Below are positions 22,020 to 32,488 of a stretch of DNA of 64,000 bases, one piece after another. Position 1 is the stretch's first letter, and every line of letters starts with the position of its first letter. Location: NCBI GenBank assembly GCA_040954595.2, contig CM082593.2, forward strand, positions 9,424,001-9,488,000, given 5' to 3'. Origin of the DNA: Balanoglossus misakiensis (Eukaryota; Hemichordata). The notes under the pieces were generated by a model. That model saw only the letters and a list, made by a program, of their open reading frames with translations, had not been told where the DNA came from and made no database searches. The position numbers and the translations under genes are program-made.

Positions 22020-22802
22020 GTAGGTACAGTCAAACCTGTCTATACTGGCCAGTCAAGGGACTTCCAAAACTGACATTTATAGACAGGTGGCTTCTATAGA
22101 CTGGTCAATAAATGTGCAATGTACATGTACATGAAATGAAACAAAGTTGCCACTACATAGAGGTGGCCACAAACACATAGTTGACTGTCATATATGTTAT
22201 GTTGCCATGGCAGTCATTTACCATGAGTTCGATTATACATTGCCAAAACCGGAGGAAAAAAATATTCAAGTTCCCCTTTTCATATTCTCCATCAATGGTA
22301 TAATACGCCAGTGTCATGACCACACACAACTTCCACCCTGCTTGTAGCCACGAGAGTGAAAAAAACCTCACCAATATGAACAATCGGTCTCTATCATTTA
22401 TTCATTTTGGGCGAGTTTTTATGCTCATATCATTCAAGCGGGATGGAAATTGTGTATGGTTGAACATTCATTCACTACATATACATATGTACATTAACAT
22501 AAAATGTCTCTTGTATCAAACATAATGGAAAAAAAGGGCAGCGAGAGAGAGACTTTGTCCCTTTAATAGAAATGTGCATCTATTTCAACTATTACTTCTG
22601 TCTTGAACAATCTTTCCTTAATAGAGTGGTGTACTGATTAGAGAGATGTCTTATTGACAGGTTTCACTGTATAATATCAACATTTTCAGTTCCATAATCC
22701 TTCAGTGTTTGCCAGAGAATTTCGACAGCACTCAAAAACTTTCTCTGCCATACTCACAATAAGAGAAAGCTTGCACCTGTGTTTTACTGTTAAATTACCA
22801 TA
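22020..22802. repeat. Intronic repeat cluster
   Basis: Begins with the 'CAGTCAAACCTG' small element (22026-22140). The CACACAACTTC...CTTGTATCAAACATAATGG repeat shared with 14466-14690 follows, then the GTCCTTAATAGAG phrase shared with 16450. Confidence 0.6.
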
Positions 22803-23169
22803 CCACAAAAAACAGTTTGTTTTTGCGAGCAATAAAGTTTTCGCGAAATATGCGAGAACCAACAAACGTGAAAATAAAAAGTCGCGTGAAATGTTTTTCG
22901 TAGATAAAGATGCAATGAAATACGAGAATGTGAAAATTAATCCTCGCGTAACAGTTTGGTCTTTTAATGTCGCGAAAAATTTCCTTTCATGAAAATAATC
23001 CGTTTTACAGTCTGGTAATATTGAAGGTCAGAATGCTTTTGATGAGAGAACAATACACCAGTTGCAAAGTATCTTGACAAACATGAAATGATTGAATTCT
23101 CCAAAGAAGATATAATCTCGCAGTTGGTGTGTTGTTTCCTCATCAAAAGCATTCTGACCTTCAATATTA
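22803..23169. mobile_element. Second copy of the TACTGTAAAAC-type MITE plus 154-bp hairpin
   Basis: Homologous to 16652-17013 and in the same order, so this is part of a segmental duplicate and not an independent insertion. The hairpin covers 23016-23169. Confidence 0.7.
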
Positions 23170-23208
23170 TTCTGTTGAGCTATACATGCAATCTAGTCTA
23201 TATATGAA

Positions 23209-23319
23209 CAGAAACATTGTATATTGATCTGCAACTCTCCTCCACATCCCTTGCCAAGTCAAGATAGTATTAATTACAGTGGATTTACTGCAAAACAATT
23301 GGCTGCCATGTTGGGTGAG
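23209..23319 (+). pseudogene. MED25: MED25-like exon X, copy 2 (5' truncated)
   Basis: Matches 17480-17590 with few changes, but a ~430-bp deletion has removed the original acceptor and the first codons, fusing upstream intron sequence to the exon. The donor GAG-GTAAG remains but is immediately followed, at +6, by a TIR element. Confidence 0.75.
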
Positions 23320-23324
23320 GTAAG

Positions 23325-24384
23325 CAGTGTTTTCTCCAGGACGCGCGATTGCGTGATTCCCCCTCGATTCCCCCTCTTTTACACTTGAATCGCCCCTTGA
23401 ACTTGTTACAAGGGGCGATTCAATCGCCCCTTTCTAGAGCAGCCCACCTAGCCAGTACTTGTGCGTCCATGCCTCCATAGCATGCACTGTCAGTCAAAAC
23501 ACTGGGAAAATGGCCGATATTACTGCATGCTGGCCTATACATTTTAACTTCCCACCCCCAAAACTATGTTGTAGATGTCTTTCACATTCAATTATGTGTA
23601 CTTTAGCTCCAGGGCTATAGTGTGCAATTATTGGAACAGCCAAAGAGTTCTATCTGGACACCGTCTAAATTTAGAGCACACATTCAAGTGAACTTGTTGT
23701 TATGGTGACCTTTGAAATTGGGTTGGCAGAACGTAACAATTTTATGCAAATTAAGAGAACTGCGTTCATGCCATGGCGATTATCAAGGATGTATAATTTT
23801 TCCGTGACCTCGTTTTCTTACTTAGGAAGGAAAGTCATTCAATATGTACAGAGACTGTTTACTTTGAGTAGTGTGCCTAGCCACGTACAGATGGGGAAGT
23901 GTACTGCAGAAATCTGAAGGAAAATATACCACTTCAATTTATTCCACTATTAATGGTTTCACAATCTAATATTTTGGCAGCTAAACTGAAACTTTTAAAA
24001 GCAAACAAGATAATTTTTTCCCAGGTATAGTATTAAAGAAAGACACTATTGTTTTTGCAGTTGCATTCATTTTATTCATTTCACTCTCCTTGCCAGGGGA
24101 GCAGTTCTTAGTCACTCTCCTACCACTTGTGTAAAAAATTTCAGGAAAGTTATTTTCAGCTCTCCAGCATTTTTTAAATTACACGCCCTGAAAGTTATGC
24201 AAGCTGGATTGTTCCTCTGCAAAACCTACTAATTTATTATTCAAAATGGTCATTACTTGATATTTACCTAAGTAACATAAATTATGCAAATCATGATTCC
24301 CCCCTATTTTGACCAAATCCCCCCTTAATTTTAGACTAAGGGGGAACATTCCCCCCTTCTCTCAACATCCTGGAGAAAACACTG
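23325..24384. mobile_element. 1,060-bp TIR element inserted in a splice donor region
   Basis: The ends are inverted: CAGTGTTTTCTCCAGGA at 23325 and its complement ending at 24384. The flanks GGTAAG (left) and GGTCAG (right) could be a mutated 6-bp TSD. Subterminal GATTCCCCC and GGGGCGATTC stretches recur in both orientations. No transposase frame is recognisable and the superfamily is unknown (hAT-like TIR start). Confidence 0.6.
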
Positions 24385-24398
24385 GGTCAGCGATGTAA

Positions 24399-24564
24399 AG
24401 GAGTAGCTCTAAGTGAGCGCTGTTTAAGGCGCGGTGGGGACAGTAGGGGTCTGTGTGCCAGCCAATCATATGCTGTCTGAAGCCCGCCGGAGGGAAAGTT
24501 TCCCGGGCTTGTCATTGCCACTTTTGCATTCGGCGGAGCAGCAGGCTGGACACGGGACGCTATT
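24399..24564 (+). repeat. Split direct repeat A1 of the Ngaro-like element
   Basis: AAGGAGTAGCTCTAAGTGAG through CACGGGACGCTATT; matches A2 at 28857-29023 with few differences. Confidence 0.85.
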
Positions 24565-24718
24565 CCCTTCCGTAGTGTCAAGCGACACTGACAGCGGACT
24601 GTACGTTTATTCAAGTGGTACACTTTGACTTTCACGATCCTTGAGACAGCGGAACTGACCCATTCAGAGGTATTGTCACGATTTCTGAGATTATCGCTAA
24701 CCTACCTTATCCACAGTT

Positions 24719-26065
24719 TTGAGACTTGGCTCGAACGCTCCCCCGATTGACACTGCTACTTTTGCCGCGTCGGACTGGCGAGAAAAAAGGGCAACGCTGA
24801 AGACACCTCAAACGCTACCTACGGGTAGGCCCGTGCCTGATCCTTCGCTCGTTATATCTGGGTCTGTACCTGAATCAGTGCCCGCGCCGGACTCTGAAGT
24901 ACAAAACTGGGCCGATCAACATGGGATCTTACTGCCAACTCTGAATGTGTTAGCGGCCAACGGGTTTACTACGATGCAAGTGGTCAGATTAATTCAGCAT
25001 GACGATTTATATTTCATGAAGATATCTCCTCTTGCCCAGTTTCGGCAATTGGACGCAGCGCTTATCGAGCTTGCCTCACAGAAACGTACGACCGCTCGAC
25101 GGGCAGATGTGGCGGGAGATCGAGATGCCACCCAAGTCGCTGACCGGAACCGTGCGCCCTCGCATACGACGGCCGGACAACAATACACAGACAACATGGT
25201 GGCCCCCAGTACATCAGACTCCCACGAAGCCAGTTCAGCGAGCGCGAAGACCGTCGACTCCGAACAGGCACAACAGGCAAGTCGAGGAGAAGTTGGACTG
25301 GACTCGCTGCTTCAGGCGTTGAATATCAACGCGGGACCACTGAACAATGACCTGACCCCGCCCAGGAAGATACCTCAGCGCATGGACTTAGAACCCATGG
25401 TGTATTTAAAACCGGCGTCCATGGCAGGTTTGAAATTTTATGACATTGTTGACTATGTACCAAGCTCCCTACAGGCTAAGGTCGACCAAAAAGTGCTGGC
25501 CTTTGGAGCGGGGGAAAACAAACTGGTGTTTGAATCGGGTCCATCAAAACCAAAATTAGGGTCGGTGACCCCTCAGCAATGGTCTGCGGCCAACTCTCGC
25601 ATTTTGTACGAACTCATTTCAAAGCACAATTACAACCTTACTCAAGTACAAGAGTATTCAGCATACACCATTAAAGTGTGTCAACTGGCAGACCGATATG
25701 AATGGGTGTCTGTTTTGCATTATGATCGGGAGTTCCGTAAACTACAAGCAGCCTATAATTTACCATGGGGAACTGACTCCCAACATTTGTCCACTGTGTA
25801 TTTGAGGGAAAAAGGGGCAGTGCAAAACAAAGCACGGGGGTCATATCAGGTCAAAAATGGTAAGTCTACTTCTGCGGCGCCCGTTGATGTCAAGACAGGA
25901 CAACCCATTTGTATCGGTTACAATAAAGGGGATTGCAAGTTCGGGGTAAAATGTAATTACAGTCATATATGTTTGGATTGCAAAAAGGGCCATTCCAAAA
26001 TCAACCACCCAAACTTGTCAGGGGGGAACCAAAGAGCGAGAACAAGCCGCTTCAAGGGTAACTGA
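24719..26065 (+). CDS. Gag-like protein of the Ngaro-like element
   Basis: Open for about 448 codons. The first in-frame codon shown is TTG, so the true start may lie elsewhere or be reached by splicing (CCACAG just upstream). The N-terminal third is Pro/Thr/Ala-rich and low complexity. The middle (about residues 220-380) is a folded region of unknown type. Near the C-terminus CIGYNKGDCKFGVKCNYSH has C-x7-C-x5-C-x3-H spacing, a CCCH zinc finger, followed by CLDCKKGH. Zinc-finger gag proteins of YR retroelements bind the element RNA. The frame ends in TGA at 26063-26065. A 37-nt GT...AG segment at 26058-26094 would join it in frame to the RT. Confidence 0.8.
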   Translation: MRLGSNAPPIDTATFAASDWREKRATLKTPQTLPTGRPVPDPSLVISGSVPESVPAPDSEVQNWADQHGILLPTLNVLAANGFTTMQVVRLIQHDDLYFMKISPLAQFRQLDAALIELASQKRTTARRADVAGDRDATQVADRNRAPSHTTAGQQYTDNMVAPSTSDSHEASSASAKTVDSEQAQQASRGEVGLDSLLQALNINAGPLNNDLTPPRKIPQRMDLEPMVYLKPASMAGLKFYDIVDYVPSSLQAKVDQKVLAFGAGENKLVFESGPSKPKLGSVTPQQWSAANSRILYELISKHNYNLTQVQEYSAYTIKVCQLADRYEWVSVLHYDREFRKLQAAYNLPWGTDSQHLSTVYLREKGAVQNKARGSYQVKNGKSTSAAPVDVKTGQPICIGYNKGDCKFGVKCNYSHICLDCKKGHSKINHPNLSGGNQRARTSRFKGN

Positions 26066-26094
26066 CCTGCCCACCCCTCCCCCCTTCCCTTCAG

Positions 26095-27802
26095 CCTTAC
26101 GTTATGAAGCCTGGGTTACTGAAATTTTCCCCAATGACCCAGACAAAGATTTTATTCTTGACGGGATTGAACAGGGTTTTTGCATTGTCGATCCTGGTTC
26201 TAATATCCGCCCTGCTGAGACAAATAATTACAAATCTGCAACGGACCCCTCATTTCGTGTTGCAGTGGAGGAACAAATTTTGGTTGAGTTGAGTGAAGGT
26301 CGTTATGAGGTCACATCTGACAAACCAACTATTGTAAGCGCACTGGGGGCCATTCCCAAACAAAACTCACCAGATGTTAGACTGATTCATGATTGCAGTC
26401 AACCGCCCAATTTTGCAGTCAACGACTATGCAACTAATCCTTCGTTTTCCTTCCAAACCTTTGGGGGGGCCACCAAATTAATTAAGCCAGGGTCCTTTTT
26501 AGCTAAGGTGGATTTGAAGTCTGCATACAGGTCTGTCCGTATCCATCCATCTATTAATAGTGCTACTGGGTTGAAATGGACCTTTTCTAACATGCAAGAG
26601 GCTACTTATATGTTCGACACGAGGCTCCCATTTGGAGCCAAAAAGGCCCCCATCATTTTTCACCGTCTCACCCAAGCTGTGCGTAGGATGATGCATCGCA
26701 AGGGTTATGTTTGTTTAGTGGTCTACCTTGATGATTTCCTCATTGTTGCAGATACTTACCAGGAGTGCCAAATTGCCCTGAACACCCTTCGTAAGTTAGG
26801 GTTTGCTATTGCTTGGGGTAAGGTTGAGAGACCCACTCAACGGTTAGTATTTTTAGGTATTGAAATTGATACCCGCGCTTTTACTGTTGCCTTGCTGCTG
26901 CCAAAGCTTCATGAGCTTTATTCATTGCTGCTTATTTTTCACACAAAAACACGTGCATCCCGCCGCCAGCTGCAATTCCTTGCTGGGAAATTAAACTGGG
27001 CTTGCCAGGTCATTGTCGGAGGTAGGACTTTCCTCCGTCGCATCCTGGATTGCATTAATAATCTCCGCCAACCTTCTCATAAAGTTATCCTTGGTAGGGA
27101 ATTTAAGGCCGATCTTGATTGGTGGATTCGCTTTTTACCACATTTTAATGGCACTTGCAAGATTCTGAATACAGACCCTATAACTGATGTGCATACAGAT
27201 GCTAGCAACACCGCTGCCGGTGCTTATTTTAGGGGGGATTGGGTGTACACCAGGTGGGCTGACTGGCCATCTACTTCACACTTCATATTAATTACAAAGA
27301 GGTGCTGGCTGTTGCAGTGGCAGCACAAAGATGGGCACCTGTGTGGGCAAATCATAGAGTTGTAATTCACACGGACAGTATGTCTGCTATGGGTATGCTT
27401 AATAAGGGGACATGTCGCCATCCATTCATGATGTCTGTGCTTCGTTCTCTATTTTGGCTCTCAGCTTCTTACAACTTCAGCATTCAAGCAGTTTATGTTC
27501 CTGGTAAACTCAATCACATTCCTGATGCCATTTCCAGGTTGCATCAACCAGGTCAGTTCATGAGGTTGCATACACTGCTCCACCCTTATGGAGAGCTCCA
27601 CCCCACCTTCACCTTAGCTAGCTTCCCACTTCACATGCCTTATACTGCTGCTACCTTTCTTACTCGTCAGATCCAGAGATCAAACAGCTGGAGGAACATC
27701 TGGATAGGGAAGTGGCCACATATAGAGGAAGTGCCTTTGCAGAAAATACACAGCGCACATACTCTGTCCACTGGAAGTCATACATCTCCTTTTGTGTTAT
27801 GA
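26095..27802 (+). CDS. Reverse transcriptase-RNase H of the Ngaro-like element (one frame break)
   Basis: The frame continues from LRYEAWVTEIFPNDPDKDF. The RT palm shows AKVDLKSAYRS, RLPFGAKKAP and the catalytic YLDDFLI. RNase H follows with HTDAS (first Asp), YKEVLA (Glu) and HTDSMSA (Asp), then LNHIPDAISR. Between HTDAS and YKEV, near 27280, the frame shifts by one base; the upstream frame runs out at 27365. No slippery heptamer is seen there, so this is a lesion or an error. The protein would copy element RNA into DNA that is integrated by the recombinase. The 3' end overlaps the YR frame. Confidence 0.85.
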
Positions 27803-28677
27803 TGGGTTACCCCCCTTTGCCAGCCAGTAGTGACCTGGTTTGTCGTTACACAGCCTACTTAGCTCGCCGTCTAAAGTTCAACTCAGTGAAGCAGTATTTA
27901 AATATTATTCGTATTTTGCACTTAGAGCATGGCTTCGCCAATCCACTCCAAGACAATTGGCTGCTGACTATGCTGTTAAAGGGCATAGCCAAAGTTAAGG
28001 GAACTACAGTTGCCAGGAAGCTGCCTCTCACCCCCACATTGTTATTGGGCATTCACAGTCAGTTATGTTTTTCATCAGCCTTTGATTCTGTCTTTTGGGC
28101 AGCCTGCCTTGTGGGTTTCTTTGGGTTGCTGCGCAAATCCAATTTCTTAGTTCCTTCAGGCTCTAAGTTTGACCCAGACAAACATCTAACTAGGGCTTCC
28201 TTCCAGGTGCATGCATGGGGTCTCACCATCATTATTCAATGGACCAAAACGCTACAAACTCGGGATCGGGTTCTTCAAGTTCCTCTCCCATGGATTCGCA
28301 ATCACCCATTATGCCCTGTTTCTGCAGTCCTTAGGGCATTTCAGCATTCTAAGGGGGCACCCCCTACAGGCCCAGCCTTTGTCATCCCTGCAGGTAATGG
28401 TAGCTTCCGCCCGCTCACTGTCCCACAGTTCACCTCAAAGCTCCGCACCCATCTTAGTCGCCTAGGGGTGCAGGTCAGTGAATATTCTTCACACAGTCTC
28501 CGTCGGGGAGGGGCATCCTGGGCAATACAGTGTGGGGTTCCCAGTGATATAATTAAGCTGATGGGGGATTGGAGGAGTGACGCATACCTTCGTTACTTGG
28601 TCCTCCCCCTCCCTTTCAAAGTTAACTCTGTTAAGCTTTGTGCCAAACAGCTTCCTTTTTCTACTTCTACATTGTAA
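27626..28677 (+). CDS. Tyrosine recombinase of the Ngaro-like element
   Basis: The frame opens inside the end of the RNase H frame (-1 relative) and is clear from ATYRGSAFAENTQRTYSVHW onward to TAA at 28675-28677. The SAM-like N-domain is followed by a catalytic domain with GLLRKSN (first Arg), HSLRRGGASW (His-x-x-Arg) and GDWRSDAYLRYL (Trp and the nucleophile Tyr). This integrates circular element DNA without target duplication. No ATG is required if it is translated by frameshift from RT-RNase H. Confidence 0.88.
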
Positions 28678-28719
28678 GCAAGTTTTCTATGACTACCTGC
28701 ACTACTATATTGGGTTTTT

Positions 28720-29304
28720 GGGAGAATTTTGTAGTAAACACAGACAGACTTCAACTGTCCATTAGTATGTGTTTTTGTCAGTATTAAAGTTTCCCCCAAA
28801 GTTGTGCCCAATTTGTGTGTCCCAGTGTGGTTTGTGTGTGAGAGCCAGTGTGCCTTAAGGAGTAGCTCTAAGTGAGCGCTGATTAAGGCGCGGTGGGGAC
28901 AGTAGGGGTCCGTGTGCCAGCCAAACATATGCTGTCTCAAGACCGCCGGAGGGAAAGTTTCCCGGGCTTGTCATTGCCACTTTTGCATTCGGCAGAGCAG
29001 CAGGCTGGACACGGGACGCTATTGACCCACCCTCCCACCACACATTCCAGGGAATTTCTGCCTGTCTTTGTTGCTTTATATTATTTATATTTATTGTATT
29101 TATTAAAAGCATTGTTTGTATGCTTTGCATTGTTTTCATAGTTCTTTTGATAGTGTAGTTTTCAGGGGGAGAATTTTGTAGTAAACACAGACAGACTTCA
29201 ACTGTTCATTAGTATGTGTTTTTGTCAGTATTAAAGTTTTCCCCAAAGTTGTGCCCAATTTGTGTGTCCCAGTGTGGTTTGTGTGTGAGAGCCAGTGTGC
29301 CTTA
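28720..29304 (+). repeat. B1-A2-B2 3' repeat block of the Ngaro-like element
   Basis: B1 28720-28858, A2 28857-29023, spacer 29024-29166, B2 29167-29305. B1 and B2 start GGAGAATTTTGTAGTAAACA and end GCCAGTGTGCCTTAA. Confidence 0.85.
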
Positions 29305-29742
29305 AACATTTCATACAACACTGCCTACTAACAATAGTCATATCAATCTGACAAGGGAAAATGAAAAAACACATCTTTTCAAACTAGCTTACTGTGCGGA
29401 CCAATTTCATTAAGCTCCATTGAACAGCTATATTTTCTTGAATTCTGGTTTTATAATTAATTTTGATTGATTGACATGTGTTTTACATCTAAATGCATCG
29501 CTTTGGGAACATTTTCTCGTATGTATGAGATTATTAAATTGAACTTGTATATTTGCTGAGGGCAACTAAATGTTCAGTAAAGATGAGGAATGCTCAATGT
29601 TTGGATTGTCTTCAAAAAGATGACAACAACTCAAGTCTCAAAAACTCTTTGTTTTGAATTTTGAATTGTTTTTGTTGCATCAGTAACGACTTCACATGTG
29701 GATGCCACATTTTGATTCTTAGCAAATGTTGTATTTTGACAG

Positions 29743-29891
29743 AGAGGAGTCCATTCCTCAATCATATCACCCCGCAAACGGCCTGAACTCCAAAAACTTA
29801 GCGACAAAGCGTGAAGTACAGATGGTACCTATGAAGGATTATGCGGCTGATCCACACCACATGATACTTCTCAAAGGTTATCAACTTGCTG
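29743..29891 (+). CDS. MED25: MED25-like exon Y, copy 3 (best acceptor)
   Basis: Here the acceptor is TTTTGACAG and the exon begins AGA-GGA-GTC, in phase 0 with exon X (GE followed by RGVHSSIISP), exactly as in MED25. The frame meets GCG-TGA at 29809-29814. The +1 frame then reads EVQMVPMKDYAADPHHMILL to the donor at 29892. It is the only copy with the correctly phased acceptor, yet it also carries the stop and one changed residue (CGG for CTG). Confidence 0.6.
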
Positions 29892-30420
29892 GTAGGTATC
29901 TGTTGCTATGCAAATATTTGCTATCATACCATCCAGATTCTAAAGTTCACAGGTCAAATATATATCTTGTTTACGTGGCCATTTACAACCAATTCATCAT
30001 TTTGTGGTTTGTTAAGATTTTTATTACTCTAAATTGGTACTTCCATAAAATGGTTGTAATATTTATTACACATCACGTATTGTTATGCGCTCCTGGTTGG
30101 CTAATACTAAATATGACAGAACTTCATGACCTCTGCACACGATCTGAGGCTTAAGGAAGTTATTTTCGCGAGTGATGCAGTGTCTTCTGTTGCAGTACTT
30201 TCACAAGCCAAGCATTTTATTCCCCATCATTTCAATGCCTGGCCAATGAATTACACATCCTCCTGAAAATTGCTGGTAGGTGAGAAATCAGTTTCCATGG
30301 TTGCATCCTGGATGAAACACTGGTACAGGTTCAAGACAAGTTTAGTGATATTGTGTAAATCCACAGAAGAATTTCACATCAACTGTATAATCTTCTATTT
30401 TTCTCATGATTGTGTTTCAG

Positions 30421-30615
30421 AAAAATCTGTGTCAAGTGGTGATACATAAGAGGTTGCCATCGTGAAACCTAAAACCATAGCAACCACTTCAGTGTCTACA
30501 ACCACTACCACAACACAGCCACTGAAACCCGCATCAACAGTTACCATGTTTACAGCATCTACCTCCAGTATGACCTCAAATCCTCTCAAATCAACTGTTG
30601 GAAGTTCAACTCCAG
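30421..30615 (+). CDS. MED25: MED25-like exon Z, copy 3
   Basis: Same 195-nt Thr/Ser-rich exon with the same in-frame TAA (30447-30449) and the same downstream AG that would bypass it. Confidence 0.5.
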
Positions 30616-30683
30616 GTAAAGTCTCCAGTGTTGCTTACGAGTCATTTGTCATAATTAGACCACCAAGTGAAGTGTGAGATATT

Positions 30684-30876
30684 GAACACCTATTGCCTGG
30701 CCATGAGGGCCATAGCGGCCGTTTATTACACCCGAGGGGCTGTGAGTTACCAGAATCACATGCTATTTCTCGAGGCCGTAGGCCGAGGGAAATAGCGTAT
30801 GATTCTGGTAACTCACAGCCACGAGGGTGTAATAAACGGCCGCTATGGCCCGAATATAGGCCAGGCTATAGGTGTT
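30684..30876. repeat. 193-bp CpG-rich hairpin at the Crypton end
   Basis: The arms run AACACCTATTGCCTGGCC...GGCCGTTTATTACACCC...GTTACCAGAATCA inward and are answered in full by the complement. The tip is CGAGGCCGTAGGCCGAG, itself a small palindrome. Confidence 0.9.
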
Positions 30877-31086
30877 TTATAATAAACCTCATGCTAACAG
30901 TTTATGTTTGCAATATTGAACAAGTTTAATTAAATACCTTGAATACGAAATACAATAAATTCAACATGAACGGATGCTATAACCCGAATAAAACAGCTTA
31001 CGGCTTATTATAATGTAATATGCAAAATTTGGTAAGCTGACAAAGTACAACTTTTGACAGTCAATTGGCTTCGGATTCCATAAAGC

Positions 31087-32448
31087 CTAATTGTTGTGGA
31101 TGTTGACGACGCATCCATGAAAGTTATAGTTCACTACTTTCTTACTACCGCTCACTTCTTGTTGAGTAACAAAATTAACCGGCGGCGGCGGAGAAGAAGT
31201 AGTCAGTTCACTCAGAAAAGACCGTTGCAAGGGCGATGCCATTATCGGAGCTAGCGACGACTGCGGCTGTTCTATTGTTTGTGCGCCTTCTATCTGTTCG
31301 TTTGTCGACGAACTTCCTTGAATAGCACTGGAAAGTGTACGGCTCATTTCTCGCTTCTTGTCTTCACCAACTCTGCTATAACTTCTGATACTGGTCTCTG
31401 ATTTGTGACCACTAACTCCCATGATATGCCGTGCCTCAAAGCCTTTGTCGTCCAGCGTTGTCACAGTGGTAGCACGCAAACAGTGGTTGGTGTACGTACG
31501 AGAACATTCAGCTTCGACAGATATTTTCTTCATTTTGTCGGCGAGCGTATTTTTACCAACTGCTATGCTGTCATACCAAACAGAGTCATCTTGACTTTTC
31601 AGTGCTGGTTTTGGTCGCTGCCAAAAAGCCTCAGAGTTTGGGTTTAGCTTTGTTAAATACAATTCAAAAGACCAAACTGGACATAGCGAGTTTTCAGGAG
31701 TCTCGTACATCCTCCCTCCTTGACTCATTTCCGCGTCGTCTATACAGCCACGGTGATTTTTCGTCAGCATATCTTTACAGAGCGACACATATTTCAGGCC
31801 CGTTGAATCACGTTGGACGACGAAGTGCGACTTCGTCATGTTACGTAGATTTTCGCGGCCGCGATTGCATAGATACATCATAATATCAACGAAAACCTTG
31901 TTTTGTAACCCGCGTGGCGTTGACTTGTCAAGTGCAGACGACAACATCATTTTTGTCATGTCATCTTTGGTAACGGGTTCTTTATGTTGCGTTGCACCCT
32001 TACCCTCGCCTTTCAGTTTTACAAGCATTGCAGTGAATACATCATTGGCAGGCTTGAAAATCTCACTGTGGATGATGTCGGTGCCGCACTGTTTCAGAAA
32101 ATATCGTTGTAAGCCATATCGTATTGTTATCATTGACTTACTCGAATACAGCTGTGCGTTGTTCTGTCGAACCCCAGCGTAGAAATCCCGCAGCGTGAGA
32201 CACAAATCGGCTGGCGCAGTCTTTTCCACGTCGGATATGGTAGTACCAATTTCTTCACAAAACGAAGTAAAAATCCTCGTTGCGTATTGAATTACATATT
32301 TGGTGTTACGTGAATCCTTGTTGTCGACAAGGTGTTGCAGTTCTTGCTCCGACAAAAGGGAAAATCTTGCAATTTTCTCTTTAGGTTGGCATACGACATC
32401 TTCAGCGGTGGCCATTGTGCTAGCAGACGACGCGACGCTGATTGACAT
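31087..32448 (-). CDS. Crypton-type tyrosine recombinase (DUF3504 / KIAA1958-like)
   Basis: 453 codons from ATG at 32448, intact. The catalytic set is visible: RGRENLRNMT (first Arg), NHCLRATTVT (His-x-x-Arg), GVSGHKSETSIRSYSR (Gly-His and the Tyr nucleophile). LTKNH, RMYETPENSLCPV and FELYLTKLNPNSEAFWQRP match the pattern of Crypton-derived host proteins such as KIAA1958, ZMYM2-4 and QRICH1. The C-terminal 90 residues are Ser/Pro/Gln-rich and unassigned. The reaction would be strand exchange through a 3'-phosphotyrosine. The gene is read toward the hairpin end. An intact frame suggests recent activity. Confidence 0.9.
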   Translation of the reverse strand: MSISVASSASTMATAEDVVCQPKEKIARFSLLSEQELQHLVDNKDSRNTKYVIQYATRIFTSFCEEIGTTISDVEKTAPADLCLTLRDFYAGVRQNNAQLYSSKSMITIRYGLQRYFLKQCGTDIIHSEIFKPANDVFTAMLVKLKGEGKGATQHKEPVTKDDMTKMMLSSALDKSTPRGLQNKVFVDIMMYLCNRGRENLRNMTKSHFVVQRDSTGLKYVSLCKDMLTKNHRGCIDDAEMSQGGRMYETPENSLCPVWSFELYLTKLNPNSEAFWQRPKPALKSQDDSVWYDSIAVGKNTLADKMKKISVEAECSRTYTNHCLRATTVTTLDDKGFEARHIMGVSGHKSETSIRSYSRVGEDKKREMSRTLSSAIQGSSSTNEQIEGAQTIEQPQSSLAPIMASPLQRSFLSELTTSSPPPPVNFVTQQEVSGSKKVVNYNFHGCVVNIHNN

Positions 32449-32467
32449 GACCCTGTGACGACACGTT

Positions 32468-32488
32468 GGTCACGTGACCGGTTTATAT
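32468..32488 (-). promoter_or_regulatory. Candidate Crypton promoter: TATA-like box and E-box palindrome
   Basis: On the minus strand ATATAAA (32482-32488) lies about 35 bases before the ATG. It is followed by the perfect palindrome GGTCACGTGACC (32468-32479), which contains CACGTG. Another TCACGTGA is at 32536-32543. Confidence 0.35.

Larger units (their letters stand above)
24399..29304 (+). mobile_element. Ngaro/PAT-like tyrosine-recombinase retroelement with split direct repeats
   Basis: 4.9 kb. Direct repeats are arranged A1 (24399-24564), B1 (28720-28858), A2 (28857-29023), B2 (29167-29305). B1 runs straight into A2 through GTGCCTTAAGGAGTAG, as expected for the circle junction in split-direct-repeat YR elements. 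It encodes a gag-like protein, RT-RNase H and a tyrosine recombinase, and no LTR-type integrase. The target was GATGTAAAACATTTC, seen empty in the first duplicate (about 17600), and there is no target-site duplication, as known for this class. One frame break in the RT-RNase H region suggests this copy is not autonomous. Confidence 0.85.

Noticed and set aside
27270-27300. Programmed -1 frameshift between RT and RNase H of the Ngaro-like element
   Set aside because: The break falls inside the RNase H domain and has no slippery heptamer, so a lesion or error is likelier.
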